Shown: positions 18,485-27,125, numbered from the stretch's first letter. The stretch is DNA of 64,000 nt from an uncultured Flavobacteriales bacterium (GCA_905479915.1 CAJQOH010000043.1:1-64000), one strand, 5' to 3'. The notes: generated by a model not told the origin, from the sequence alone. Translations and numbers: made by a program.

Positions 18485-18834
18485 ACTATTCTCAAAATAG
18501 CGAAAACTTCTTTCAACTGGTGTATCAAGTCTGTAGAGAAATTCCTAAAGGAAGAGCAACATCTTATGGTACAATTGCTAAATATTTAGGTTCTGGAAGA
18601 AGTTCTAGAATGGTTGGTTGGGCAATGAACAACGCACACCAACAAAACCCTCCAGTACCTGCACACAGAGTGGTAAATAGAAATGGTCAACTTACTGGTA
18701 AACATCATTTTGCCCATCCAAAAGAAATGGAGATACTTCTGAAAAAAGAGGGTGTTGAAGTAAAAGATGACAAAATCATCAATTTTAAAAGTGTTTTTTG
18801 GGATCCAAATAAAGAATTAGAAGTTGAGCTTTAG
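18481..18834 (+). CDS. Alkyltransferase-like (ATL) DNA-binding protein, MGMT family without the acceptor cysteine
   Basis: 117 aa from a TTG at 18481 that overlaps the trmB stop (TTGA); no ATG is available in frame before the domain begins. The sequence follows the C-terminal DNA-binding half of O6-alkylguanine transferases (IPKGRATSYGTIAKYLG, SSRMVGWAMNN, VVNRNGQLTGKHHF). The active-site PCHR reads PAHR. ATL proteins with this change bind alkylated guanine without repairing it and recruit nucleotide-excision repair. That role is inferred from the family; the Cys-to-Ala change is direct. Confidence 0.88.
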   Translation: MNYSQNSENFFQLVYQVCREIPKGRATSYGTIAKYLGSGRSSRMVGWAMNNAHQQNPPVPAHRVVNRNGQLTGKHHFAHPKEMEILLKKEGVEVKDDKIINFKSVFWDPNKELEVEL

Positions 18835-18880
18835 GATGCAAGATTCTTTATTCTTTTAAGTTTCAAATCAAAATACTGCT

Positions 18881-18888
18881 TAACTTCG
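18881..18888 (+). promoter_or_regulatory. -7-like promoter element for mrp
   Basis: TAACTTCG, the TAnnTTCG variant, 15 bp before the mrp ATG. Confidence 0.4.
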
Positions 18889-18903
18889 CAAAAACATTTT
18901 ACT

Positions 18904-20028
18904 ATGAGTTTTACGGAAGCCAAAATTAAGGAAGCATTAAGTTTTGTTGTTGAACCTGATTTAAAGAAAGATATTGTCGAACTAAACTTAGTTGCGAATA
19001 TTCAATCAGAAGGAAATAAAATCAGTTTCGATTTGCAGATTAACAATCCTGCAATGCACAATAAAAAAAGAGTTTTAGATGCATGTGAAATACATTTAAA
19101 CCGCATTCTAGAAACTTCTGTAGACCTAGATGTTACGATTACGCCTATTCCCAAAGCTCCTGAAACTCCGGCTGAAAATAAAGTATTGCCTCAAGTAAAA
19201 AACATTATTGCAGTAGCATCTGGTAAAGGTGGAGTAGGAAAATCTACCGTAACGGCAAACTTAGCTATTGCTTTAGCTCAAAAAGGATATAAAGTAGGAT
19301 TAGTTGATGCTGATATTTATGGTCCATCTATGCCGCTTATGTTCGATGTTGAACATGAGAAACCTATGCCAACAGATGTAAATGGTAAAAGCATGATTAA
19401 ACCAATAGAAAGCCACGGAGTAAAGTTACTTTCAATGGGATTCTTTGCTGATACTGACCAAGCAATTGTTTGGAGAGGACCTATGGCAACAAGAGCGTTA
19501 TCTCAATTGTTTACTGAAGCTGATTGGGGAGAATTGGATTACATGTTAATTGATTTACCTCCAGGAACAGGGGATATTCACCTTTCTTTAGTTCAAACTG
19601 TTTCAGTAACTGGAGCGATTGTGGTAAGTACGCCACAAAAAGTAGCACTAATAGATGCAAGAAAAGCTGTTGGAATGTTTAAAATGGATTCTATTAATGT
19701 TCCTGTTATTGGAATGATAGAGAACATGGCTTATTTTACTCCTTCAGAATTGCCTGACAACAAATACTACATCTTTGGACAAAACGGATTAAAAAGCCTT
19801 TCTGAAGAAACCAATATACCTTTACTAGGAGAAATTCCTTTGGTACAAAGTATTAGAGAAGCTGGTGATGCTGGTAGACCAGCAATATTACAAGAATCAA
19901 CTCCTCAAGCTAAAGCTTTTATGGCTTTTGCTGATAATGTTGTAGATGCTGTAAATACAAGGAATGAAAAGTTAGACCCTACTAAAAAAGTAGAAATCAC
20001 AAATATGGACGGTTGCTCTACTAATTAA
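18904..20028 (+). CDS. mrp: Mrp/ApbC family iron-sulfur cluster carrier ATPase
   Basis: 374 aa. The N-terminal MIP18/DUF59 domain (about 1-85) precedes a P-loop ATPase with the deviant Walker A ASGKGGVGKSTVTANLA and a VDADIYGPSMP switch region. These proteins carry and transfer Fe-S clusters. The CxxC seen after the ENM motif in many Mrp proteins is not present here (ENMAYFTPSELPDNKYYIFG), as in relatives from this phylum. The nfu scaffold gene lies 70 bp downstream, consistent with an Fe-S assembly role. Confidence 0.92.
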   Translation: MSFTEAKIKEALSFVVEPDLKKDIVELNLVANIQSEGNKISFDLQINNPAMHNKKRVLDACEIHLNRILETSVDLDVTITPIPKAPETPAENKVLPQVKNIIAVASGKGGVGKSTVTANLAIALAQKGYKVGLVDADIYGPSMPLMFDVEHEKPMPTDVNGKSMIKPIESHGVKLLSMGFFADTDQAIVWRGPMATRALSQLFTEADWGELDYMLIDLPPGTGDIHLSLVQTVSVTGAIVVSTPQKVALIDARKAVGMFKMDSINVPVIGMIENMAYFTPSELPDNKYYIFGQNGLKSLSEETNIPLLGEIPLVQSIREAGDAGRPAILQESTPQAKAFMAFADNVVDAVNTRNEKLDPTKKVEITNMDGCSTN

Positions 20029-20038
20029 ATAATTGTCT

Positions 20039-20077
20039 CCCTGAGCGGAGTCGAAGGGTAATAATTATCCTTTTTTT
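20039..20077 (+). terminator. Possible terminator overlapping an interspersed repeat
   Basis: After mrp, CCCT...AGGG (20039-20058) forms a short hairpin around the repeat core, and GGGTAATAATTATCC followed by seven T's gives a second weak terminator-like structure ending near 20077. Confidence 0.35.
20041..20056. repeat. Interspersed 16-bp repeat, copy 1
   Basis: CTGAGCGGAGTCGAAG. A second copy with one difference (CTGAGCGAAGTCGAAG) lies inverted at 27078-27093. Similar GC-rich intergenic words occur widely in flavobacterial genomes; this is recalled, not checked. Confidence 0.5.
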
Positions 20078-20098
20078 CCTAACTTGCACTATCGTTAG

Positions 20099-20353
20099 AT
20101 GAACAAAAAAGAAACCATAGAAAAAATTCATATTGCTCTTGAGCAAATTCGCCCTTTTTTAAAAGACGATGGTGGAGATATTGAATTTATAGAATTAACA
20201 GATGATAATATCGTTAAAGTGAAGTTCTTAGGAGCTTGTAGTGATTGCTCTATGAGTGCAATGACCTTAAAAGGTGGTGTTGAGGAAGCGATCAAAAAAG
20301 GTGTTCCAGATGTTCAATCTGTTATTATGGTTGAAGACTCTGTAGAAGCTTAA
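20099..20353 (+). CDS. NifU C-terminal domain Fe-S scaffold/carrier (Nfu)
   Basis: 84 aa, just the Nfu domain: IRPFLKDDGGDIEFIEL then the cluster-binding FLGACSDCSMSAMTLKGGVE with the CxxC pair. It would bind a [4Fe-4S] cluster at a dimer interface and hand it to apoproteins together with Mrp. Its stop overlaps the convergent gpsA stop by a few bases. Confidence 0.93.
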   Translation: MNKKETIEKIHIALEQIRPFLKDDGGDIEFIELTDDNIVKVKFLGACSDCSMSAMTLKGGVEEAIKKGVPDVQSVIMVEDSVEA

Positions 20354-21348
20354 GAAAGCTTATTTGTCAATAACCTCATCTCCATAATTGGAGAAATTTT
20401 TTCATACAGAATATTATAAACTGCATCTACTATTGGTAAGTCTACATTAAACTTCTTATTGATTTCATAGATTCCTTTCGCGGCATAATACCCTTCAGCT
20501 ACCATATTCATTTCAATTTGAGCAGATCGTACCGAGTACCCTTTACCAACCATACTTCCAAAGTTTCTATTTCTAGAAAACTGAGAATATGCGGTAACCA
20601 ATAAATCTCCTAAATATGCAGATGATTTAACATCCCTATGTATAGAATGCACTGAATCAATAAAATCTTTTGTTTCTCTAATCGCAGCAGCGATTAATAC
20701 TGCCTGAAAATTATCTCCATAACCTAAGCCATGACAAATACCGCTAGCAACTGCATAAACATTCTTTAAAATAGCCGACAATTCAGTACCTAACAAATCG
20801 TCTGAAGTAGATGTATTAATATACCTACAAGACATTGCTTCTGCAATGTATGATGCAATTTCTTGATCACTACAAGCTATTGTTAAGTAAGATAAACGTT
20901 CTAAAGCCACTTCCTCCGCATGACAAGGTCCAGCAATCATTCCTATTTTATCCCACGACACTTTAAACTTAATATTAAAGTACTCAGCAGGAATTTGATT
21001 GTATTCCGGAACCACACCTTTAACAGCAGAAATAATTACTTTATTTTCTATCCCTTTAATCTCAACCTCATCAAAAGCTTGAGCTAAAAATGCCGAAGGA
21101 ACTGCGACAATTATAATATCCGAATCGTCTACAATTTTTTGTAAATCAGTATCAACGTTAATTTTATTACCATCAAACTGAATAGATTGTATGTACTTTG
21201 GATTATGTTGAAATTGTTTAATGTGTTCAACGCTTTTCGCATCACGCATCCACCAATTTACCTGCTCTAGGTTTTCTGTAAGAATTTTCACAATAGCCGT
21301 TGCCCAACTACCTCCACCTAATACTGCTATCTTTTTATCAAACTCCAT
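20350..21348 (-). CDS. gpsA: Glycerol-3-phosphate dehydrogenase (NAD(P)+)
   Basis: Reduces dihydroxyacetone phosphate to sn-glycerol-3-phosphate for phospholipid synthesis. 332 aa with the Rossmann glycine motif IAVLGGGSWATAIVKIL, IISAVKGV, AGPCHAEEVALERLS and ILKNVYAVASGICHGLGYGD. The catalytic Lys (ILKN) is present. A TATATTTG -7 element sits only 7 bp upstream of the ATG, which would give a very short or absent leader. Confidence 0.95.
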   Translation of the reverse strand: MEFDKKIAVLGGGSWATAIVKILTENLEQVNWWMRDAKSVEHIKQFQHNPKYIQSIQFDGNKINVDTDLQKIVDDSDIIIVAVPSAFLAQAFDEVEIKGIENKVIISAVKGVVPEYNQIPAEYFNIKFKVSWDKIGMIAGPCHAEEVALERLSYLTIACSDQEIASYIAEAMSCRYINTSTSDDLLGTELSAILKNVYAVASGICHGLGYGDNFQAVLIAAAIRETKDFIDSVHSIHRDVKSSAYLGDLLVTAYSQFSRNRNFGSMVGKGYSVRSAQIEMNMVAEGYYAAKGIYEINKKFNVDLPIVDAVYNILYEKISPIMEMRLLTNKLS

Positions 21349-21355
21349 ACAGCAA

Positions 21356-21363
21356 CAAATATA
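21356..21363 (-). promoter_or_regulatory. -7 promoter element for gpsA
   Basis: The minus strand reads TATATTTG, an exact TAnnTTTG match, 7 bp before the gpsA ATG. No good -33. Confidence 0.5.
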
Positions 21364-21419
21364 ACTATTCTAATGAAGAAAGTAATATCTTTGATATAGT
21401 TATGGTACAAACTCCTTAA

Positions 21420-21824
21420 TCACAGCCTTTCTGAAAAAAGATATTGATTAACGTTCATTATTTTCTTATTCCATTCATAAGAATACTTAGAACTATAGGT
21501 AACCACATAATTATAAACAATTAGCGATTTCTTACAAAAACTAACTGATTCAAAATTTTTAGCTTTACCGATCTCAAAAATTATATCTGCGATACATTCT
21601 AATTCTTCAAATGATAAATTGTTTTTCAAGAGTTCCTTTAAAAATTTATAATCATCTATCTCAATTAATTCATCCATATTAAAACCTAACTTATTCTTTA
21701 AGTGTTCCTCTTTTACATTAATATGAATCTCTTCGCCATCAATCCCTTTTGAATAAGCAGGACCATCTATCTCTAGATTTAAACTCTCAGTCATTAATAC
21801 TTTTAGATAATCTAATTGTTCCAT
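21420..21824 (-). CDS. Hypothetical protein, 134 aa, unrecognised
   Basis: I do not recognise the family. The protein has no signal peptide or membrane segment. It is acidic and predicted mostly helical (KFLKELLKNNLSFEELECIA and similar), with a C-terminal tyrosine-rich stretch (IVYNYVVTYSSKYSYEW) that looks like a helical-repeat (TPR-like) end. Codon use resembles its neighbours. It stands alone between gpsA and lysS with its own spacers on both sides, so no operon partner helps. It may be a lineage-specific regulator or immunity-type protein, but nothing proves that. Confidence 0.7.
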   Translation of the reverse strand: MEQLDYLKVLMTESLNLEIDGPAYSKGIDGEEIHINVKEEHLKNKLGFNMDELIEIDDYKFLKELLKNNLSFEELECIADIIFEIGKAKNFESVSFCKKSLIVYNYVVTYSSKYSYEWNKKIMNVNQYLFSERL

Positions 21825-21871
21825 TACTTAATTAATATATGCCATGATAATAAATGGTAACCTTAAAAAGA

Positions 21872-21899
21872 TTGCCCTTTTATTTATTTCATAAATTCG
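21872..21899 (+). promoter_or_regulatory. Candidate promoter of a small ORF
   Basis: TTG at 21872-21874, a 17-bp spacer and TAAATTCG (TAnnTTCG variant) at 21892-21899, 39 bp before the ATG of the 36-codon frame. Confidence 0.35.
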
Positions 21900-21938
21900 A
21901 AAGTAAAAGTAATCTAGACATAGAACCTTGACAATACC

Positions 21939-22049
21939 ATGAACTACGGAAAACACCTAAGTGCTAGGACTAGCAAAAAAGAATATATTATAGGAGAACG
22001 TTTTAAAAGTCGAAAACGGGCCTTCAATCAGCTTAACGGAAAAATTTAG
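21939..22049 (+). CDS. Possible 36-aa basic microprotein
   Basis: An ATG-to-TAG frame in the 248-bp gap between the orphan gene and lysS. The product is strongly basic (motifs SARTSKKEY and RFKSRKRAF) with a normal-looking N-terminus (MNYGKHL). A promoter-like TTG-17-TAAATTCG lies upstream. No family is recognised. It could be a nucleic-acid-binding microprotein, the tail of a decayed gene, or chance. Confidence 0.35.
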   Translation: MNYGKHLSARTSKKEYIIGERFKSRKRAFNQLNGKI

Positions 22050-22072
22050 AAACTTAATTGTCGCTTAAAAGA

Positions 22073-23773
22073 CTAAGACTGCAGCACACAAACCTTATCA
22101 TCTCCATTCACCTCAACTTTAAGGATACCTTTCTTGTTCAATCCCTTCATCCCTTTATCCCATTGTTTTCCGCTTAGAGCTGCTTCTGTTTTCAATGCTC
22201 CTAATTCCATTCTTTCAGATTTTTTCAATATCTCAAAAATAGCTTTTTCAGCATCCGTTAATTCTACAGCCTTTTTTTCTGGTTTCATCTGAGGAAACAA
22301 GATTACCTCTTGAATAGATTCATTATTGGTTAAGAACATAATCAAACGGTCAATTCCAATTCCTAATCCAGATGTAGGTGGCATACCATATTCTAATGAC
22401 CTTAAGAAATCATAATCTATAAATTCTCCAGCTTCATCATCACCTCTTTTAGCCAATTCTAATTGATGCTCAAAACGTTCTTTTTGATCTATTGGATCGT
22501 TCAATTCTGTATAAGCATTTGCTAATTCTTTACCACAAATCATTAACTCAAAACGCTCAGTTAAACTTGGATCATCTCTATGTTCTTTACAAAGAGGAGA
22601 CATCTCTTTCGGGTAATCTGTTATAAAAGTTGGATCGATGTAGTTTCCTTCACACTTCTCTCCAAAAATTTCATCAATAAGTTTTCCTTTACCCATTGTA
22701 TCATCTACCTCAATACCATTTGCTTTACACCAAGTAGCCAATTCTTCTTCAGACTTGTCTTTAATATCAAACCCCGTAAAATCGATAATGGATTGACGCA
22801 TAGTTACTCTCTTGTAAGGGGCTTTAAAGTTTATTTTGTTTCCACCAAAAGTAGCTTCAGTAGTTCCGTTAACGGCAATAGCACAATGTTCTAATAATTT
22901 TTCTGTGAACTCCATCATCCAGTTGTAGTCTTTGTAAGCTACATAAATTTCCATCATAGAAAATTCAGGGTTATGTGTTCTATCCATTCCTTCGTTACGG
23001 AAAGTTTTTGCAAATTCAAAAACACCTTCAAAACCACCAATCAATGTCTTTTTTAAATACAACTCACAAGCAATTCTTAAATACTGAGGAACATCCATTG
23101 CATTATGGTGTGTAATAAACGGACGAGCAGCTGCTCCTCCAGGTATTGGTTGCAATATTGGTGTTTCTACTTCATAATACCCTTTCTCAACAAAGAAAGA
23201 ACGCATTGCGTGCATCAATTTGGCTCTCTTTATAAAAACCTCTTTTACATGAGGATTTACTACTAAATCTGCATAACGTTGTCTGTACCTCATTTCCGGA
23301 TCAGTAAATGCATCGTGTACATTTCCTTCAGCATCCGTTTTTGGTAAGGGTAAGGGTTTTAAAGATTTACTCAATAATGAAAAAATATTTACTCTAACAC
23401 TAATTTCTCCAACTTGTGTTTTAAATAGTGTTCCTTCAATTCCGATAAAATCACCTATATCTAAAAGTTTTTTATACACTTCATTGTACATCGTTTTATC
23501 CTCTCCTTCACAAATTTCATCTCTGTTAAAGTAAACCTGTATTCTCCCTTCACTATCTTGTAACTCGGCAAAAGAAGCTTTACCTTGATTTCTTCTAGAC
23601 ATTAATCTACCTGCAATTACCACCTTTTTACCCTCTTCATAATTTTCTTTTATCTCTTTAGATAAAATAGTTACTGGATATAATGCTTGAGGATATGGGT
23701 TAATTCCTAAATCTTTTAACTTCGTTAAAGATTCTCTTCTAACCAATTCTTGTTCTGATAATTGCTGAGCCAT
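22073..23773 (-). CDS. lysS: Lysyl-tRNA synthetase, class II
   Basis: Charges tRNA-Lys. The 566 aa comprise an N-terminal OB-fold anticodon-binding domain (about 55-150; VVIAGRLMSRRNQGKASFAE) and a class II catalytic core with motif 2 (FRNEGMDRTHNPEFSMMEIY) and motif 3 (GLGIGIDRLIMFLTN). About 60 extra residues follow the usual end (after FPQMKPEKK) and look like a small winged-helix tail, a feature of Bacteroidota LysRS. An exact -7 element lies 24 bp upstream. Confidence 0.96.
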   Translation of the reverse strand: MAQQLSEQELVRRESLTKLKDLGINPYPQALYPVTILSKEIKENYEEGKKVVIAGRLMSRRNQGKASFAELQDSEGRIQVYFNRDEICEGEDKTMYNEVYKKLLDIGDFIGIEGTLFKTQVGEISVRVNIFSLLSKSLKPLPLPKTDAEGNVHDAFTDPEMRYRQRYADLVVNPHVKEVFIKRAKLMHAMRSFFVEKGYYEVETPILQPIPGGAAARPFITHHNAMDVPQYLRIACELYLKKTLIGGFEGVFEFAKTFRNEGMDRTHNPEFSMMEIYVAYKDYNWMMEFTEKLLEHCAIAVNGTTEATFGGNKINFKAPYKRVTMRQSIIDFTGFDIKDKSEEELATWCKANGIEVDDTMGKGKLIDEIFGEKCEGNYIDPTFITDYPKEMSPLCKEHRDDPSLTERFELMICGKELANAYTELNDPIDQKERFEHQLELAKRGDDEAGEFIDYDFLRSLEYGMPPTSGLGIGIDRLIMFLTNNESIQEVILFPQMKPEKKAVELTDAEKAIFEILKKSERMELGALKTEAALSGKQWDKGMKGLNKKGILKVEVNGDDKVCVLQS

Positions 23774-23797
23774 TTCTATTCTAAATTTTTAAGACGA

Positions 23798-23805
23798 CAA
23801 AGATA
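23798..23805 (-). promoter_or_regulatory. -7 promoter element for lysS
   Basis: The minus strand reads TATCTTTG, an exact TAnnTTTG match, 24 bp before the lysS ATG. Confidence 0.55.
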
Positions 23806-23878
23806 GCTATTCAATGTTAAATTTTAAATGTTGCCCTGCGATTAAACCGATTTTATCATAATTGTTACATTTACATCC

Positions 23879-24649
23879 ATGATTTTAACCGATACACATA
23901 CCCATTTGTATTCAGAACAATTTAATGACGATATTGATCTTGTTATTAAAAACTGCCTAGACAATGGAATAGAACGCCTGTTTCTTCCAAATATAGATTC
24001 TTCATCAATAGACGGTATGCTAAAGTTAGGAGTTAATTACCCTAAAAATTGTTTTCCTATGATGGGTTTACACCCCACTTCTGTTGGTGAAAATTATAAA
24101 GAAGAATTAAACATCATGAAAGAATGGCTCAACAAACAAGATTTTTGTGCCATTGGAGAAATCGGAATTGATTTGTATTGGGATAAATCATTCTTAAAAG
24201 AACAACAGGATGCTTTTAGAACCCAAATTAATTGGGCTAAAGAAAAGGAGCTTCCATTTGTGATACACTGTAGAGAAGCTTTTGATGAAATTTTTGAAAT
24301 TTTAGATGAACTTAACGATGATAAAATGCGCGGTATTTTTCATTGTTTTACTGGAACTATTGAGCAAGCCAATCACATTATTAACTATGGTGATTTTAAG
24401 ATTGGTATTGGTGGTGTAGTCACTTTTAAAAACTCAGGATTAGACAAAGTAGTAGAACAAATCAATCTTAAACACCTTGTTTTAGAGACGGACTCTCCTT
24501 ACTTAGCTCCAACACCTTATCGAGGAAAGCGTAATGAAAGCGGATATTTATTGGGAATTGCTGAAAAAGTAGCCGATATTTACAACATCTCAATACAAGA
24601 AGTTGCAGAAATTACAACAGCAAATTCTAAAGATATTTTTGGATTTTAA
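23879..24649 (+). CDS. TatD family metal-dependent hydrolase/DNase
   Basis: 256-aa TIM-barrel metal-dependent hydrolase. Metal ligands and signatures: TDTHTHLYSEQF, AIGEIGIDLYWDKSF, FVIHCREAFDE, IFHCFTGTIEQA, and LETDSPYLAPTPYRGKRNE. TatD proteins have 3'-5' DNase activity and may act in DNA repair or turnover. The ATG of ansA follows the stop directly (TAAATG), so both are co-transcribed. Confidence 0.93.
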   Translation: MILTDTHTHLYSEQFNDDIDLVIKNCLDNGIERLFLPNIDSSSIDGMLKLGVNYPKNCFPMMGLHPTSVGENYKEELNIMKEWLNKQDFCAIGEIGIDLYWDKSFLKEQQDAFRTQINWAKEKELPFVIHCREAFDEIFEILDELNDDKMRGIFHCFTGTIEQANHIINYGDFKIGIGGVVTFKNSGLDKVVEQINLKHLVLETDSPYLAPTPYRGKRNESGYLLGIAEKVADIYNISIQEVAEITTANSKDIFGF

Positions 24650-25669
24650 ATGGGTTCTATTTTAATCATATATACTGGAGGAACTATAGGAATGGTTCGT
24701 GACGAAGAAACTGGTGCACTAAAGACTTTTAATTTTGATGCTTTAATGCAAGAGCTTCCAGAAATAAAAAAGTTAAAAGCGAATATCGAAACGTATTCAT
24801 TTGAAGAGCCTATCGATTCTTCAAATATGCAACCAGACAACTGGATGTCAATTGCTCAGACTATATACGACAATTATGACACCCATGATGGGTTTGTTGT
24901 TTTACACGGTTCGGATACAATGGCATACACTGCATCTGCTTTAAGTTTTATGCTTGAGAACCTAAGTAAACCTGTTATTTTAACTGGTTCACAACTTCCT
25001 ATTGGTGAAGTGAGAACAGATGCCAAAGAAAACCTCTTAACAGCTATTGAAATTGCTTCTTCTACTAAAGATTCAACCCCTTTAGTCCCTGAAGTTGCTA
25101 TTTATTTTGAATATGATTTATATCGAGGAAACCGTTCTACAAAATCCAATGCAGAAGATTTTGAGGCTTTTTCATCTCCCAATTACCCCATCTTAGCTGA
25201 AGCTGGAGTTTCCTTAAAGTTTAATACCTCAGCTATTTATAAGGTAAATGATAAACCACTTAAAATCAACAAATTTTCTGACAATCACATTGCTACAATT
25301 AAGCTTTATCCTGGAATTTCTGAAGAGGTCATCTCCTCTATCATCAACACTCCAAATTTAAAAGCTATTGTTTTAGAAACTTTTGGAGCAGGGAACGCAT
25401 CTACTCAAACTTGGTTTATCAGTTTATTAACTAAAGCCATTCAAAAAGACATTATTATCCTAAACATTAGTCAATGTGAGGGCGGAGGTGTTAGTCAAGG
25501 TAAATACGAAACCAGTTCGGCATTCAATCAAATTGGTGTAATTAGCGGTAATGATATGACTTATGAAGCTGCAGTAACTAAACTCATGTATCTATTAGGC
25601 ACTGACCTATCTACAACGGAAGTTAAAGAGTGGTTAGAAAAACCTTTAAGAGGAGAAATTACTGCTTAA
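24650..25669 (+). CDS. ansA: L-asparaginase, type I (cytoplasmic)
   Basis: 339 aa, hydrolysing asparagine to aspartate and ammonia. The first catalytic Thr is in ILIIYTGGTIGMV and the second in VVLHGSDTMAYTASALSF; SQLPIGEVRTDA follows. There is no signal peptide, so it is the cytoplasmic type I enzyme. Its last 11 bp overlap the convergent exported-protein gene. Confidence 0.93.
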   Translation: MGSILIIYTGGTIGMVRDEETGALKTFNFDALMQELPEIKKLKANIETYSFEEPIDSSNMQPDNWMSIAQTIYDNYDTHDGFVVLHGSDTMAYTASALSFMLENLSKPVILTGSQLPIGEVRTDAKENLLTAIEIASSTKDSTPLVPEVAIYFEYDLYRGNRSTKSNAEDFEAFSSPNYPILAEAGVSLKFNTSAIYKVNDKPLKINKFSDNHIATIKLYPGISEEVISSIINTPNLKAIVLETFGAGNASTQTWFISLLTKAIQKDIIILNISQCEGGGVSQGKYETSSAFNQIGVISGNDMTYEAAVTKLMYLLGTDLSTTEVKEWLEKPLRGEITA

Positions 25670-26114
25670 AACCTACTAAAAGAGCAACACAACCATTTGG
25701 AACTAAGTTTGTTCTTTGGTTACTTTTTTCCATTTTTGGAACTTTCAATTGAACAATCAACTGTTGCGTATTTTCAACTTTAAAATCCCAAGAAGGGTTC
25801 GTTTCTTTAGGGTCACTTTCATATAAAACCTTACGTGTTTGATCTAGAATTTTAAACTGTACATTCCCTATCTGTTCTTGATTACAAACCAAAATTCTAT
25901 ACTCTTTACCGCCATTAAAAGTTAAATCAATATCTGCATTATCTCCAGGGTTTAAAACAGCACTCGTTAATTGCCCGTTATGCATATAAGGACTTAATGA
26001 TGGTAAACAATGCTTTTTTGTATACTTTTTACATTGAGCAGTTGCATTATTGGTAAACCCAAATAACCCAACCAATACAAAAGCTAATAGAGTAACCTTA
26101 CGAAATAATTTCAT
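25659..26114 (-). CDS. Exported protein of unknown function
   Basis: 151 aa with a clear signal peptide (TLLAFVLVGLFGFTNNATAQ). The mature part has cysteines near the start (QCKKYTKKHC) and beta-rich segments (ADIDLTFNGGKEYRILVC, QLIVQLKVPKM), suggesting a small periplasmic beta-sandwich. I recognise no named family. It overlaps the upstream lipoprotein gene by 17 bp, so the two are coupled and probably act together in the envelope. Confidence 0.8.
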   Translation of the reverse strand: MKLFRKVTLLAFVLVGLFGFTNNATAQCKKYTKKHCLPSLSPYMHNGQLTSAVLNPGDNADIDLTFNGGKEYRILVCNQEQIGNVQFKILDQTRKVLYESDPKETNPSWDFKVENTQQLIVQLKVPKMEKSNQRTNLVPNGCVALLVGFKQ

Positions 26115-26985
26115 TTCTAATTTTTTGGATTGTTGTTGTTATTTCAAAAATAGTTTCAGTCTCAAATGTTAATACATTTCCTCCACCAATTGTTGCAACA
26201 CCTTCATTTTCAGAAACCGTAGTTTCTCCAGTTTTTACATCAATTTTATCGTACACCAATTGCAATGTTTTTAATTTATTAGATACTTCAATAACATCCT
26301 CATTATCATAAGTTGCTAGTAAATCTATTAAATTAAGTAATGAATATTTTTGATCTGCAATTCGTTGCATTAGCGCTTGATTTGGAGAAGCTTTATCAAG
26401 AGATGCTGTTCCTAAGTATAACCCTTCAATCCATCCTCCAGCAATAATCAAAATAGATAAATGATCTTGCCCATTCCCTTTCATGTGAGCATCTGTAATC
26501 CAAAAAGCATCATTAATTAACACCATTAATGAATCTCTATTGTTCATATTAGCTTCCATCCTCTCCATAGTCTCTACATCAAAAGCAGAAGTAACTCCTA
26601 ATCCATCAGCTAAAATTTTAGTACAATTCATATACAGCATAGATTCTTGTGATTGTTCAAAAATATTGGCAAAACTCAAATCAGCTCCATAAACACCTAA
26701 ATTTAAAGATTGGTGCGCAGCAGTAGCGTATTTTCTTACATTGTCTATAGGGTTTGTAATACTAGAATTATAACCAGATCCTGCTTCTTGAAATAATGAT
26801 GCTGTTTCTAAGGGAGAAGGAATTGTTTTAAACACCATCTGAGCTTTTTCTACTCTTTCTGATGTTTCTTCATTAGAAACAAGTTCCTCTACAACAGGCT
26901 CGTTTGCTTCTAATTCTGTAGTTTCTGTTCCACCACAACCTATTAAAAGGCTTGCTGAAAGTGTAAGATAAATGTACTTTTTCAT
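26098..26985 (-). CDS. Lipoprotein of unknown function
   Basis: 295 aa with a lipobox (SASLLIGCGG, Cys at about residue 17), a Glu-rich linker (about 22-45) and a helical body (for example QSLNLGVYGADLSFANIFEQ). Homologues are a conserved Bacteroidota hypothetical family as far as I can recall; no activity is known to me. It is first in a two-gene unit with the exported protein. A weak TACCTTTA sequence 23 bp upstream may be the -7 element. Confidence 0.8.
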   Translation of the reverse strand: MKKYIYLTLSASLLIGCGGTETTELEANEPVVEELVSNEETSERVEKAQMVFKTIPSPLETASLFQEAGSGYNSSITNPIDNVRKYATAAHQSLNLGVYGADLSFANIFEQSQESMLYMNCTKILADGLGVTSAFDVETMERMEANMNNRDSLMVLINDAFWITDAHMKGNGQDHLSILIIAGGWIEGLYLGTASLDKASPNQALMQRIADQKYSLLNLIDLLATYDNEDVIEVSNKLKTLQLVYDKIDVKTGETTVSENEGVATIGGGNVLTFETETIFEITTTIQKIRNEIIS

Positions 26986-27077
26986 TTTTTGTTTTTTTCT
27001 ACTTGCCGTAAAGGTAAAAAAATTAAGTCAAAAACCGATTTTATAGATTTCTGTAGTCTTGACATAAGGTTACTTTA

Positions 27078-27093
27078 CTTCGACTTCGCTCAG
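27078..27093. repeat. Interspersed 16-bp repeat, copy 2 (inverted)
   Basis: On the minus strand CTGAGCGAAGTCGAAG, one base different from 20041-20056. Short flanking arms TAAGGT (27065) and ACCTTA (about 27103) could make a stem around it, between the polA 3' end and the lipoprotein gene. Confidence 0.5.
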
Positions 27094-27125
27094 CATAAAC
27101 TCACCTTACAATAACATAAACAAGG

